Assembly: GCA_009809945.1 (NCBI GenBank)
Contig: WTPW01000196.1
Span: 338,771-402,770, forward strand
From: Gigaspora margarita
Lineage: Eukaryota; Glomeromycota; Glomeromycetes; Diversisporales; Gigasporaceae
Length of the DNA: 64,000 nt
Direction: 5' to 3'
Each line of letters starts with the position of its first letter. The stretch's first letter is position 1. The translations under genes were made by a program, and so were the position numbers. Positions 45,125-55,603 of this stretch are shown here, piece by piece. The notes beneath the pieces were generated by a model that saw only the letters and a program-made list of their open reading frames with translations, searched no databases and was not told where the DNA came from.

Positions 45125-46375
45125 TTATGAAAGCAGCCTGGGAAATTTTAAAATCGTTATTTCCACAAAAGGTATGTATTAAATTTATTATAATTATTTA
45201 AATATAAATTGTATTTATAAATTATAATTTATTAGATTTTTTTGGGCTATTGGGTACATGGAATTAATTTGTGGATAAAAGATATTATTAATTTAGAGTG
45301 GGTATATCAAATTGTACGATCTATGAAAGAAATTCTTAACTATTTTCGAAATCATCAAATAATTTTAGCAACACTACACCGACTTCAAATTGAAATTTAT
45401 AATAAACACATATCACTATTCCTTCCTAGAGATACTCGATGGGGATCTGTATTTTATGCAGCAAATAATCTTTTAGAAACTAAAGCGGCAATTCAAAGAA
45501 TGACATTGGAAGATAATATTAAAATATCTGATGAAATTAAAACCAAAATTTTATCAGATAATTTTTGGCTTAATCTTAAACTTTTTTGTAATTTTCTTTA
45601 CCTTTTGCCACTTTTTTAAAAAAATTACAAGCTGATCAACCTACTCTTTCAATGGCTTATTCGGAATTATGCAAATTAAAAATTTCTATTTCTGAAAATA
45701 CTAAAATTTCAGATGATTTTAAAACTAGTTCAATTAATAAGGGAACAGATCGATAGAAAAATTTTCTTTATAACCCAGTGATTATGTTAGCATACAAACT
45801 TGATCCTTGATATCAAGGTAGAACTTTAGATCCAAAAAAATGGGATTCGATTATTGAAGATGAGTTAATATGACTAGCATCAAGTCAAGAAAATATACTA
45901 AACGAATATGCAGAGTATATTTCTAAAAAAGGAGATTTTGCATGACAATACTTGTAGAATTCTAACCTTGTACAAAATCCAATAAATTGATGGAGCTTAG
46001 TTAAAGGTAGATATTCTGTCTTAAGTAAATTGCATTATGCATATTATCAATACCAGCTACCTCTGCAGCAAGCGAAAGAAATTGGTCTACTTTTGGCTTT
46101 ATACATAACAAGTTACGTAGCAGACTTACAGATCCGAAAGTTGAAAAATGTGTTTATATTAAGTGGAACTTGCAAATTTTAAGAGATGTAGGTCGAGCAG
46201 ATAAATTAAATGAAGGTATGGATGTTGGTGAAAATTTAGTGACAAATAATGAAGAAAATTTGGATCAAAATTTGGAAAATGTAATTTACGATTTATTTTC
46301 AAATAATGAGTCAATTACATACGATGAAAATGGATGTATAGATATTTGTAGTAATTCTCAAGATTTAAGCGAATA

Positions 46376-47490
46376 AAAATTTTTTAGATTTTTACTTTAA
46401 TTTATTATTATGATCTATTATATCTGTATATCTTTAATCGCAAAAAAAAAAAATTAAATCCACAGTAATTAATTAATTTATTAACTGTTTACTAACCATT
46501 AAAGCTTTTTACTTACTATGTTTTAGTTGACTAATTAGTCGACTAAACATAATAGTCGATTAAACTGATTCCAGTAATGTCAGAAAAGAAACTAAGTTGC
46601 ATGAACTAATTAAGTTCGTATGGACTAATTAATTTTAATTAACTAGTCTTCAATGACTTTTGAATGATAAATCACCTTTTTTAATTTTTCTTACATTTTT
46701 CATATAAAATTTATGTTTTGTCATGAGTTTTGTCATTCGCTACAAGTTTTGTCATTCATCACGAGTTTCGTTGTTTGTCAATAACGAAAGGTTTCGCATC
46801 ATTAATCTGAGTGGATGTAAATAGAGTATATATATTGTGCGTCAGAATAGAATCTTGGTAGATTTGGAATCAATATAAGTTGATTCTAAATTGATTTATG
46901 TTGAAACGAATTTTAAATTTACTCAAATCAGTAAATAATTTCGAACTAACTTAAAGGTACAAGTTGTTCAATTCTTTAAATGAATATATTAAATTGGTTT
47001 TAAATTACATGTCGTATCTCGTAACCCTAAAAACCAACATAATTTAAACCATCTTGAAGCTACTAAGTAATGCATGACGTACCAGCAAATTTGATCATTA
47101 ATATTTCAAGTTTTCGCAAACTGAATGTGTTTTGACCCAATATTCTTTAGTAGTTCTAATAGTTGTAATTGATGGATCAACAGCTTTAATACCCTCTCAC
47201 ATAATAAATTAAAAGTATACAACATTGATTAAAAGATGTGCCATCGAGAAATTTAGATGTTTTCAAATGTATTACGAATAAAAATAAATATTCTTGTGAC
47301 TCGAACATAATACGTAGAATTTAAATTAATTTTAAATCCGCTTATTAAATGGAATTTGAATTTGCGTTTTTGAATTAATATTACTGTAATTAAATATTTA
47401 TATTCGATATCAATAATGATAACCAACTTTTAGGTTGTTATACAAGATCTTGAAATTTTATTGGACCGACTAATAATTTAAATTTGAATA
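46376..47490 (+). other. hAT 3' non-coding region
   Basis: No coding frame. Small palindrome TTTAGTCGACTAATTAGTCAAC-like at about 46525-46550, and three roughly 24-bp near-repeats of GTTTTGTCATTC at 46726-46780. Confidence 0.4.
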
Positions 47491-47699
47491 GGTTACTGGT
47501 AACTTACCGGTAACTTACCTTTTTGGTAACTTAACAGAAAATTTTATAAATTACCGTAATTTTAACATACTAAAATTTTACACAATTTTTCATTACATTG
47601 CACAGAAATGATACAAAAAATTCTAAAAATTTGATTTTTTATTTGTATGAAAGCCAAAATTTTGCATTTTCTATTTTTTTTTATATTTTTGTATAAAAA

Positions 47700-48370
47700 A
47701 AAAACAAATTATATTATAATATTTGATGGGTCTGCCCCCAGTTTCTATACAAGCATCAACCCAATTGGGGATGTTGGCAACAGTCTGTGACAAAGTTCTA
47801 GTGGTGTTTCATGCCATGATTTTTTAACAAGAGTATCCAGCTCTATGATATTACTAACACCCATTTTTTATTTGGTTCGTGCCAGGAGAACACAGAAAAG
47901 GATGTATATAGGTTTCATCTGACCACAACACACTACTCCCAATGTTCAGGTGCCAATTTATACCTTTTTTCTATATTCTTAGCCATTATAAGAGGCTTTG
48001 GGATGACACAAGAGGACAAGCCCAAACTGTGCAAAGCACGGTACATGGTACTCTCAGAAATTGTTTTTTTGCTTTGACAATTGTATAGGTTGGTTATTTG
48101 TATAAAGCTGAGACAGTGGCTGCTATCTGTGACTAAGCCTTTAAGGTTTTTAAGATCAAAGGGTGTTAGAGTTTTCGGTCGACCAGTTATTTTTTTTAAA
48201 TTTTTGTATCTAACTTACTGTACTGCTTTATGATGTTTTCCACAGAAATTTTACCTCAACCAGCTGCAGCTGCAATTGTACAATGCGAATCACCTCTTTG
48301 GTGTTCATAAATTATGGCTCCTCGCTTACTTTCTGTTAAATCTTTCTTTACGCCTATTTTTTGTAGGAAA
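47700..48370 (-). pseudogene. Tc1-like transposase remnant
   Basis: Minus-strand pieces: KKDLTESKRGAIIYEHQRGD and SHCTIAAAAG (helix-turn-helix region), KISVENIIKQYSK, TLKA, AATVSALYK, then FLRVPCTVLCTVWACPLVSS, INWHLNIGSSVLWSDETYIH (second catalytic Asp, WSDE) and PFLCSPG, and a short end SQTVANIPNWVDACIETGG. The layout matches a Tc1 DDE transposase, but much of the central part and the third acidic residue are not recognisable, and stops are frequent. Non-functional. Confidence 0.75.
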
Positions 48371-48756
48371 AAAAATTAAGACGCACATCTGTTTATTTTT
48401 ATGCTGATTGGTCATACAGATATATCTATTTTTATACTACATAACATGTTCTGGGTGTCATACTATATTTAAGCAAAATTTGAACCGATTTGAGCAAAAA
48501 ATCGATTTTTTGTGAATTTTTTTTTAAAAAAAAAAATCCAAAAAATTCTGAAAATCAATTTTTGTACAAACCCAAAATGGTACTTTGTACTATCTTTTGC
48601 ATAACTCCAGTGCAATCTAATAATACTATGTAAAATTTTAGTATGTTGTACCGTGGGATTAGGTAGTAATGTGATATAATTTTGTTCTGCATTTACTTAT
48701 CCAATTTTGAGCGATAGCTTCCCAAAGTGTTCATAATAATATAGTAAGCCACTGTA

Positions 48757-51100
48757 CAAGCTTGTCAACATAGTTGTTGAGTTCATTATCACTGTGTACA
48801 GAGACTTTGTGTAATATAATTGTATAGAAATATGTCTGAATTAGGTTAAAGAGAGTATGCCAAATGGGCCAGTAGTTATATGAATAAATTTTGTTAAAGT
48901 TATGCTTAGAGTATGTGAGAGATTTATATTTAGATACTGTATAATATATTGAGAGTCAGTATATATATTAATTGTGCTATTGTGAGGGCATGTGCAAATA
49001 GCTAATAGGATTGTGATCAGTTTAGCCTTGTATGAAGATGGCCAATCTTGAATTTGTACAGAGAATTGATATATAATTTGATTATTAAAGACCTAAATCT
49101 AGGCAATACCCATTGAGCATTGTGGATTACCAAGATCAATAACAGAACCATTAGTGTAGAATATAAATTCTAAAAGATTAGAGTTAGCAGATACTATTGT
49201 TTGTAAATTATTTGCTGCAGTGTTAGAGAAGAATATATTGCTTATAGCTGATGGTGATATTGATATATAAGGAAGAGAAGGAATAGATAAAAAGTGGCAT
49301 GATGCTATAGAGAATATTAAATCAAGATAGTTGGCATTAAGTTTGAGCTTGGATGTTTGTATATAACTTTTTCTGCCAAGAAACTTGGTAGATAATGTTG
49401 CAGAAATATCAATTGTACACAGGTTTTGGATTCTGTTAGAGTTGAGTGAACAGCTTAAACAGGGGTAGCAGAAAATATCAAGTAATGGTATAGTGAAGTA
49501 TTGATTTCATCTATATCAGAAGTCCAGTGTGATAGATATATTATTTGTTTGTTGATTAAAATGTCATGTTTTTCCAACAATAATACTATTATCTTTATAT
49601 GTTATAAGCCAGGGTTTGCCTTTGGTGTTGAAGTGTCCAGTAATAAAAGAAAGAGAGTTGGCAAAAGAAAGCTGAAGTGTAGAGGAGAGTTGTCTAGTAT
49701 TATGATTAGCAATAATAGAGTTTTCTAGTGCAGTAAACTATTCTGGTGTTCTGCTAGGTATAAGAAAACCAATTTGTGGAGAAATATGATTCCATGCTAG
49801 TAGTGTAGTATTGTCAAAAGATGTAAGCTATTCAAGGAATATAATATGTTTAGAATGTAGTTGACGCTTGAATATTGGGTAAAGAGAATGGGAATTAAGA
49901 ATTTTTTCAAGTAGAGTATATGGGAGATTAATAGTATAGAGTTGTAGGAAATCTGTATGTGCATGAATTGTAGAATCTAAGCACCTTAGTAGTAAGATAA
50001 TTTTGAAAGTAGTAGTATTTTTGTTTATTTTATCAATTACAGGATTAGGGTGTATAAGTATATTAGTTGTAGACCACAGATTATTTTGTAGATGTTGTAG
50101 TCTAATATGGGTGCTAATTCCTAGTAGTTCTTTGTTGTTTAAATACAGAATAAATTTGGAAATATGGTGCTGTAATTGAATATCCCAAATATTTTTTGAT
50201 TCCATAGATATTATGGTTAAGTAATGTATGGTTGGGGTAGTTTTGGCTAGTTTAGCTTTGTGTTTGGTAACAGTAAGATATTTTGCAAGAATTTTGTTAC
50301 AAGTTGCATGTGGTAAAATTATATTGTAAATTCTATATTCGCATATAGGTATAATTACGGTATTAATAATATAGCTAGCTTGCTTATAGTAATCTTTTGA
50401 GTATTAAGAGTATTAATAATTTTATATATTTCTGTATAATTAGTTTAATTTGGGGATATGATTTGGGATTTGTAGTAAACTAGCAGCCAAAAATTTGAAA
50501 GGAGTATGCAGAGGTTGTGTTTGAATAGTGGAGTTGAGAAAGGTAATTGAGGGTAAAAGGTTGGTATTAGAGACCAATATTGACTTGTGGGATTAACTTT
50601 GATATTTGCCATTTGGTAAAATGATGGGGCTGTTTTAGAATTTGTTGTAACTGTTGAAAGGATTGTGCAATCCATAATGTGTTATCCATATATGCCAAAC
50701 TGAAGTGGAACTTCAGTTTTGTCAAAAATAGAGGGTGCAATAGTGGTTGTCCAGGTAGTTGAACTTGTATAGCCAAAATATGTGTTAAAAATTTTATTAA
50801 TTAAGGGTCATAATAAATACGTCAAAATAATGAAGTTATTGTTTTTTCTTGGTCAATTCCATCTTGTACTTTATAGGATTGTATAAGTTAAAGTTGGTAA
50901 TAACATGGTTTGATCAATTAGTAAGTAAGTTGATAATAATATTAACAAGTAGTGAAGGCATGTTTAGATGGTAGAGTGCTTTTTCAAGTAGAGTAATATT
51001 AACAGAGCCATAGGCTTTACTCATATTCTAAGAAAGAAGCTATATTTTATTGTGATTGCAATTAGCATCCTCAATAAAATTATTGAGTATGTGTAGCGAA
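48757..51100 (-). pseudogene. LINE 2 reverse transcriptase and RNase H region, active sites mutated
   Basis: Minus strand: motif A appears as NMSKAYGSVN (DMSKAYDSVN expected; AAT at 51025-51027), HLNMPSLLVNIIINLL, motif C as LAYMDNTLWIAQS (YMDD expected; AAC at 50681-50683), KWQISKLIPQ, then MESKNIWDIQLQHHISKFIL, NNKELLGISTHIRLQHLQNN (50205-49828). The RNase H part has FIFYTNGSVIDLGNPQCSMG (TDGS expected; AAT at 49150-49152), QIQDWPSSYKAKLITILLAI and IYTDSQYIIQYL. Asp-to-Asn in RT motifs A and C and in RNase H, plus the catalytic Glu of the KAELxA-type motif replaced by Lys, would kill both activities. Several stops are present too. Confidence 0.85.
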
Positions 51101-51511
51101 ATAGTGATCATAAATAGTGATGAATGTATGCTTGGTAATATATTAAATATATTCATTTATTGATTAGCATCAATTATAAAAATGATTACTATATCTGAAT
51201 TAAATATAAAACATGAAATTCATGCTAAATATATGACATAAATATATACAGTATAAATGCACTGACTAAATAAAACCCCTCTAAATGCACAGCATTGTCT
51301 GGTCCCAACTTCTAAGAGCTAAATGTAATATAATACTAATGTAACATGAACAGGAAAACTAAAAACAAATGTTCTTTTTACTAAAAATCACTCTTAACTC
51401 AAAAATCTGCATATAAAACCACCTTTAGTGCTCTAACAAAAAGTTTTTCTTGTGTGATTTTACTATATAGCTTGGTAAAAATAAATGCTAATACAAACAT
51501 CAATTCAAATA
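51101..51511. other. Gene-free stretch with a half-copy of the 40.9-kb TIR family
   Basis: 51360-51500 (CTGCATATAAAACCACCTTT, AAAAGTTTTTCTTGTGTGAT) resembles the inner arms of 40869-41625. No gene. Confidence 0.4.
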
Positions 51512-51769
51512 TTAGGCCATTTGAATTTATAATTTTGTTTAACATTTCCTTAAGAAGCTTAAGCGTGGTGGGAGAGGGGGGTCAAATTAAACAAACATAT
51601 TAAATTGCAAAAAATAAACACATTATAATTGGTTGGCTTATAAGCATGTGACTTATTGGAATCCTAAAATGAGATGAGCATTCTGATTGGCCTGTTTAAT
51701 TCTAGGAGGAGCTCTTAGAGCTGGTGGGAGGAAGAACGTTAAACAAAATTGTAATTTCGAACAGCCTTA
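51512..51769. mobile_element. MITE, 258 bp
   Basis: TIRs TTAGGCCATTTGAATTTATA and inverted TAAGGCTGTTCGAAATTACA, both followed by ATTTTGTTTAAC. The interior is comparatively G-rich (GGTGGGAGAGGGGGGTC). No coding frame. Confidence 0.75.
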
Positions 51770-51943
51770 ATAAACTTTTAAGAATTTATTATTGCCAAAT
51801 TTTTTGGTGTACCATTGCAGTAGTTGAACTATTTTTATTTACACCCAATTGGCATGTGACTTTTTGCAGATCATTTAAAAATTTTGGGGTCCAGTTATGA
51901 GGCCCAATTCTACAAATCATAAAAATAGTTAGGCCTCATTATA

Positions 51944-52170
51944 CAATAAGCTTCTTCATGATCGCTTAATGCCTATACATTATTTGGTTCAATTTCTAGT
52001 GATTTATTCAAATCTGAAAGTAACTCTTTATATCTATTCATAAGGCGGTAGGTTTCTCCATGATTTCTTAATGCAGGCACATTATTTGGTTCGATTTCTA
52101 GTGATTTATTTAAATCTGCAAGTGATTTTTTATATCTGTTCATCATATGATAAATTATCCCACAAATTTT
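51944..52170 (-). pseudogene. TPR repeat remnant (two units)
   Basis: On the minus strand two consecutive 34-residue units are near-identical: MNRYKKSLADLNKSLEIEPN then NVPALRNHGETYRL, and MNRYKELLSDLNKSLEIEPN then NV-stop-ALSDHEEAYCI. The 34-residue period and the LxxLNKSLEIEPNN pattern are diagnostic of tetratricopeptide repeats, a protein-interaction fold found in large expanded families in AM fungi. A TAG in the second unit and absence of flanking coding sequence show it is a fragment of a larger gene, probably captured or left by rearrangement. Confidence 0.8.
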
Positions 52171-52330
52171 TAATAATAAGTGATCCTTTTATATATCCTA
52201 TCTAGAATTACTCAATTACCAAGAATGAGATAAGAACTACGACTATTTTCAAGAAATGTTGTAATGGGAATTTACTATGCAGGATGTAGTAATTGTTATC
52301 TGGAAATATATAATAATTTGATTACATAGT

Positions 52331-52614
52331 GTAGCAATGATCTACTAACTAGGAACGATGATAAATATAGAAATGCAGTTCTAAAATTAACACAAGTTTT
52401 CGAACAAATTGGTGCTATTGGGGTAGTTAAATTTGATTGGTCAACACGTGATCTTGAAATTTTTAAGTTGGTTCCAAAAAGGACAAAAAATTATCTTGAT
52501 CAAGGATTTAATACAATTATTTATCATATTGTTACTAGTTTTGTTGCTTTCAATATAGCACCACAAAGCAAAATTCAACATAACAATTCAATAATACATG
52601 GTCTTACTACCTAA
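52331..52614 (+). pseudogene. Unidentified coding remnant
   Basis: About 94 open codons on the plus strand, with ordinary protein composition and unlike AT-noise: DKYRNAVLKLTQVFEQIGAI, GVVKFDWSTRDLEIFKLVPK, RTKNYLDQGFNTIIYHIVTS, ending HGLTT-stop. No Met at the start; upstream stops at 52328-52330 and a possible earlier piece (YYAGCSNCYLEIYNNLIT). I do not recognise the family and see no catalytic motif. It may be the remnant of a host gene or of another transposon protein. Confidence 0.45.
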
Positions 52615-53313
52615 AATCCATGGTATCAAATCTTAACATTAATTTCATGGTACTGTGCAGCACAATATGTTTGGATTGTGCATCAGTAATAAAATTTGAG
52701 TCAGTTATGCTATTAATTAATAATAATAGGTAGTTGTAATTGTAATCCTATTATTTTATACCAAAATGTATAGTGCAAACAATCTTCACTTGAATTTTTT
52801 AACATGTGATTTCTAAATCAGAATAATAATAATAAATTATGGTCCAGTGCAAAAATGAGATACACCAATATTTTTATAATAAAATTTTTTTTCTAAAATT
52901 TAATATAAATGTTTAAATAGTTTATTTATTATATATGGTTTAGGATTTATTTAAATATAAATTTTATTAAAAAATTTTATTTCTGTAGAAACTTTTATTA
53001 ATGACTTATTTTTTTATTTTGAAAAATGCAAAAATATAAATATACTAAAATTAAAAAATTAATTTATCTATATATAAAAATTTTTTAATTTTTAATTATT
53101 TATTATAATTTTTTATACTAAATAAAGCAAGTACTAAGCTATCTTTTAATATAAAATTTATTATCTTTATATATAGATTTTGTTGTGTAATAACTTTTTA
53201 AAATTTAGTATTTTTTTAAAAAAAAGTGAAAAAATACCTTTTAACAATAATATATTTTTGTTACTAATTTGCAACTTTATAAGTTTAAATTGTACAAATA
53301 TATTGGTATATAT
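52615..53313. other. Gene-free AT-rich stretch
   Basis: Very AT-rich, no supported feature. Confidence 0.45.
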
Positions 53314-53599
53314 TAAGGTTCCTCAAATTCAAATCAAATCAAATATTGAGTCAATTTGAATTTGATCAAATCAAATTGATCCTGATTTGAATTTGATTTG
53401 ATTCAAATATTTGGATTTGAATTTGATTTGAATTTGAATTTTTAATAGTAATTTTCAAATCAAATCAAATATTTGTCAAATCAAATCAAATTTGGCCAGA
53501 TTTGAATTTGATTAAATCAAATATAGTCAAATTTGAATTTGAATTTGATCAAATATTTGATTCAAATATTTGAAGATCAAATCAAATTGTAGAACCCTA
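53314..53599. mobile_element. hAT-type MITE, copy B, 286 bp
   Basis: Ends TAAGGTTCCTC and AGAACCCTA, perfect 8-bp duplication GTATATAT (53306-53313, 53600-53607). Same length and interior as copy A at 12394-12679. Confidence 0.9.
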
Positions 53600-54011
53600 G
53601 TATATATATGCTAAATATATAGTCAAAATTTTAGCTTAATTGAATTAGTAGTTGTTAAAATATAAATTTTCAAATATTTAACAATAATTACTATATATAT
53701 GTACTATATATAACTGTATTATATAAATTGGTTTGTAATTTATATTTTAACAACTAACAGGCCCAGAACATGTCCCTTTCATTGTTATTTATAATTAAAA
53801 TTTTTTAAAAAACATATAAATTTACTATATAACTTTGAGCTATGTTTTTTTTAAATCTTACTTATTAACTTTAAATTAAAATTTTCAGGTATATAGAACA
53901 AGGGGGAAAAAAATTAAGCTTAAAAATTGAATTAAAATTTCACTAATTTTGTACAAAACGAAAATGTAACTTTGTCAAAAACAAATATTAACTACTTTTA
54001 AATTAGTAATT

Positions 54012-54525
54012 ATATGTAAAATTATGCTCTGAACAACTTTACTTAGGCACCAGAAGTAGGTTATCTTGTAAAAAAAATTGGGCTATCTATGTACTAAAGT
54101 TAAAATTTTTGAGTTTTCAATATAAACCTTTTTTTGATTAGATAACCTACTTTGGGCTCTTAAACAAAGTTGTTTGGCATGTAATTTTATATTATATTTG
54201 AGATTAAATCGCGTTTTTCAAACCTTTTACTAAGTGAAAAATGGGTTTAAAGTTTGAAAAAATTTTTTTAAAAAAAAATTTCAAAATTTAAACCCATTTT
54301 TCACTTAGTAAAAGGTCCAAAAAACATGATTTAATTTTATATATAATGTAAAATTATATGCTGAACAACTTTGCTTAAGAGCCCAAAGTAGGTTACCTAA
54401 TAAGGAAAAAGTTATATCATGAAATATGATAAATTTTAACTTTAGTATATAGATAACCCATTTTTCTTACAAGTAACCTACTTCTGTCGCCTAAGTAAAG
54501 TTGTTTAGAGCATAATTTTACACAT
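54012..54525. repeat. Three-shell hairpin inside the 2-kb palindrome
   Basis: Shell 1: TAAAATTATGCTCTGAACAA..AGAAGTAGGTTA pairs with 54467-54525. Shell 2: AACCTACTTTGGGCTCTTAA pairs with 54342-54398. Centre: CCTTTTACTAAGTGAAAAAT (54224) pairs with 54297-54316. The repeated ACTTTGCTTAAG/ACTTTACTTAGG words show that shells 1 and 2 are related. Confidence 0.75.
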
Positions 54526-54544
54526 AACTGCTAATTTAAAATGG

Positions 54545-55296
54545 GTATTGCTATTTACACCATGGTTTTTGCTATTTGCACCATGGATTTTGTGTAATAT
54601 TAGATTATCAATCAAGTTTTTCTATTTGCACCATGGATTTGTGTAATATTAGATTATCAATCAAGTTTTCTATTTGCACTATGGTAATATATGTTGCACC
54701 AATAAAAACTCCTCTTTTTTTATAGATTAACAAAATATAAAAAAGCTTTTTCACAATTTTTGTATAACCTTAGGCTTTTTTAACGTTGCACCAATAAAAA
54801 CTCACCTTTTTTGTAAATTAACAACATTTAGGGGTACAGGATAAGATTTTTGCAATTTTCGTATAACATTGGGACTGGTTAGAATGTTCTAGTAGGCCTG
54901 CTAACTAATTTTATAATGTGAGCCAACCCTAATCCTAATTATATAATGCGGGCCAACCCTTGCCCTAATTTCTTAAGGCCTTAACATAATGCAGGCCAGA
55001 ATTTCACAATTTTGTATAACCTTGGGCTATTTTTATGTTGCACCAATAAAAACTCGCCTTTTTTTGTAGATTAATGATATGTAGGGGTGCAAAATAAGAT
55101 TTTTGCAATTTTTATTGCACCAATAAAAACTCATCTTTTTTTGTAGATTAACAACATGTAGGGTGCAAGATAAGATTTTTTTAAATGTTTGTATAACTAT
55201 ACCATGGTGCAAATAGAAAAGGTTGATTAATGATCTACTGTTACACAAAATTCATAGTGCAAATAGCAAAAACTATGGTGTAAATAGCAGTACTCT
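54545..55296. mobile_element. TIR element with TTGCACCAATAAAAACTC repeats, about 750 bp
   Basis: Ends TATTGCTATTTACACCATGG and inverted GTACTGCTATTTACACCATA, followed by a second TGCTATTTGCAC block on both sides. Inside, TTGCACCAATAAAAACTC occurs four times (about 54694, 54785, 55039 and 55117). Only repeat-derived open frames; no transposase. Confidence 0.7.
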
Positions 55297-55603
55297 TTAA
55301 AATTTGTAAATATTTGTTTTTGACAGAGTTACATTTTGAAAAAGTGCAAAATTGCAAAATTTTAATACAGTTTTTAAGCTCAATTTTTTCTTCTCCCCTT
55401 GTTCTATATACCCAAAAAATTTAATTTAAAGTTAATAAGTAAGATTTAAAAGAATCTTAACTCAAAGTTATATAGTAAATTCATATGTTTTTTAAAAAAT
55501 TTTAATTATAGACAGCATTTTGATCTATTTTATGAGGACATGTCCTGGGCCTGCTAATGATCCAATTAAGTTAAAATTTTAACTGTATATTTAGCATATG
55601 CAT

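Larger units (their letters stand above)
43627..46375 (+). pseudogene. hAT transposase gene, broken by two MITEs
   Basis: The start MP-stop-QKGAFWDEYELDD leads into a BED-type zinc finger (YKNCNTKYVKNASRLQTHLE). Then IDGFTYKYSESDQKALENLL, FCSAGISFNVIENEDVKAVF, YLCITSDGWSNIHWLPVINY and KIVAIITDNANV, the MITE, MKAAWEILKSLFP, a 64-bp intron (45172-45235), YWVHGINLWIKDI, FLPRDTRWGSVFYAANNLLE, and, after shifts, YKLDP-stop-YQGRTLDP and IPATSAASERNWSTFGFIHN (hAT C-terminal dimerisation domain), ending ICSNSQDLSE at 46375. The family is a cut-and-paste transposase with an RNase H-like core. TGA or TAG replaces conserved Arg/Trp/Gln in at least six places. Insertions at 43833 and 44540 disrupt it further. 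Confidence 0.85.
42880..47562 (+). mobile_element. hAT transposon nested in the Tc1-like element
   Basis: Left end CAGGGTTGTTAGTGGTAACT at 42880, followed by a cluster of GGTAACTTAC/GTAAGTTACC words (42891-42965). A similar cluster sits near the right end (47493-47535). The transposase gene lies between. The expected right TIR (CCACTAACAACCCTG) and an 8-bp duplication are not found, so the right end appears deleted. It hosts two younger MITEs. Confidence 0.7.
42786..48754 (-). mobile_element. Tc1/mariner-like element, itself split by a hAT element
   Basis: TIRs TAGTGGCCTACCATATTATT (left) and CAGTGGCTTACTATATTATT (right, inverted), each followed by ATGRACACTTT and a long subterminal inverted region, with TA duplications at 42784-42785 and 48755-48756. 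Left arm 42786-42879 stops at the hAT start and resumes at about 47563 (AACATACTAAAATTTTACA), matching the inverted right arm at 48660-48600. Without the insert it would be about 1.3 kb, normal for Tc1. The remnant transposase is on the minus strand. Confidence 0.85.
41640..51100 (-). mobile_element. LINE 2, split by a nested Tc1/hAT block
   Basis: The minus-strand LINE runs from about 51100 (RT) to 48757 (end of RNase H), is interrupted at a TA by the Tc1-like element 42786-48754, and resumes at 42783 to end near 41650. Joining across one TA gives the continuous frame LNNYVDKLVKEHTKYTLLEF, the usual end of LINE RNase H. 5'-truncated: no endonuclease upstream. All catalytic centres inspected are mutated. 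Confidence 0.85.
53605..55603. repeat. 2-kb nested palindrome
   Basis: Outer arms: ATGCTAAATATATAGTCAAA and GGCCCAGAACATGTCC on the left against GGACATGTCCTGGGCC and CTGTATATTTAGCATATG on the right, with about 235-bp inner arms (53765-54005 against 55310-55560, including TATATAGAACAAGGGG and its inverse). Between the arms lie a separate hairpin (54012-54525) and a TIR element (54545-55296). A roughly 115-bp palindrome interrupts the left arm at about 53650-53757. Confidence 0.75.

Noticed and set aside
43627..46375. TGA reassigned to Trp in this genome
   Set aside because: Several in-frame TGAs fit Arg (from CGA), and TGG is used normally in the AAA+ gene, which terminates at TGA. Decay explains the stops better.
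54545..55296. Minus-strand open frame of 71 codons
   Set aside because: It is made of the repeated TTGCACCAATAAAAACTC units of a non-coding TIR element.
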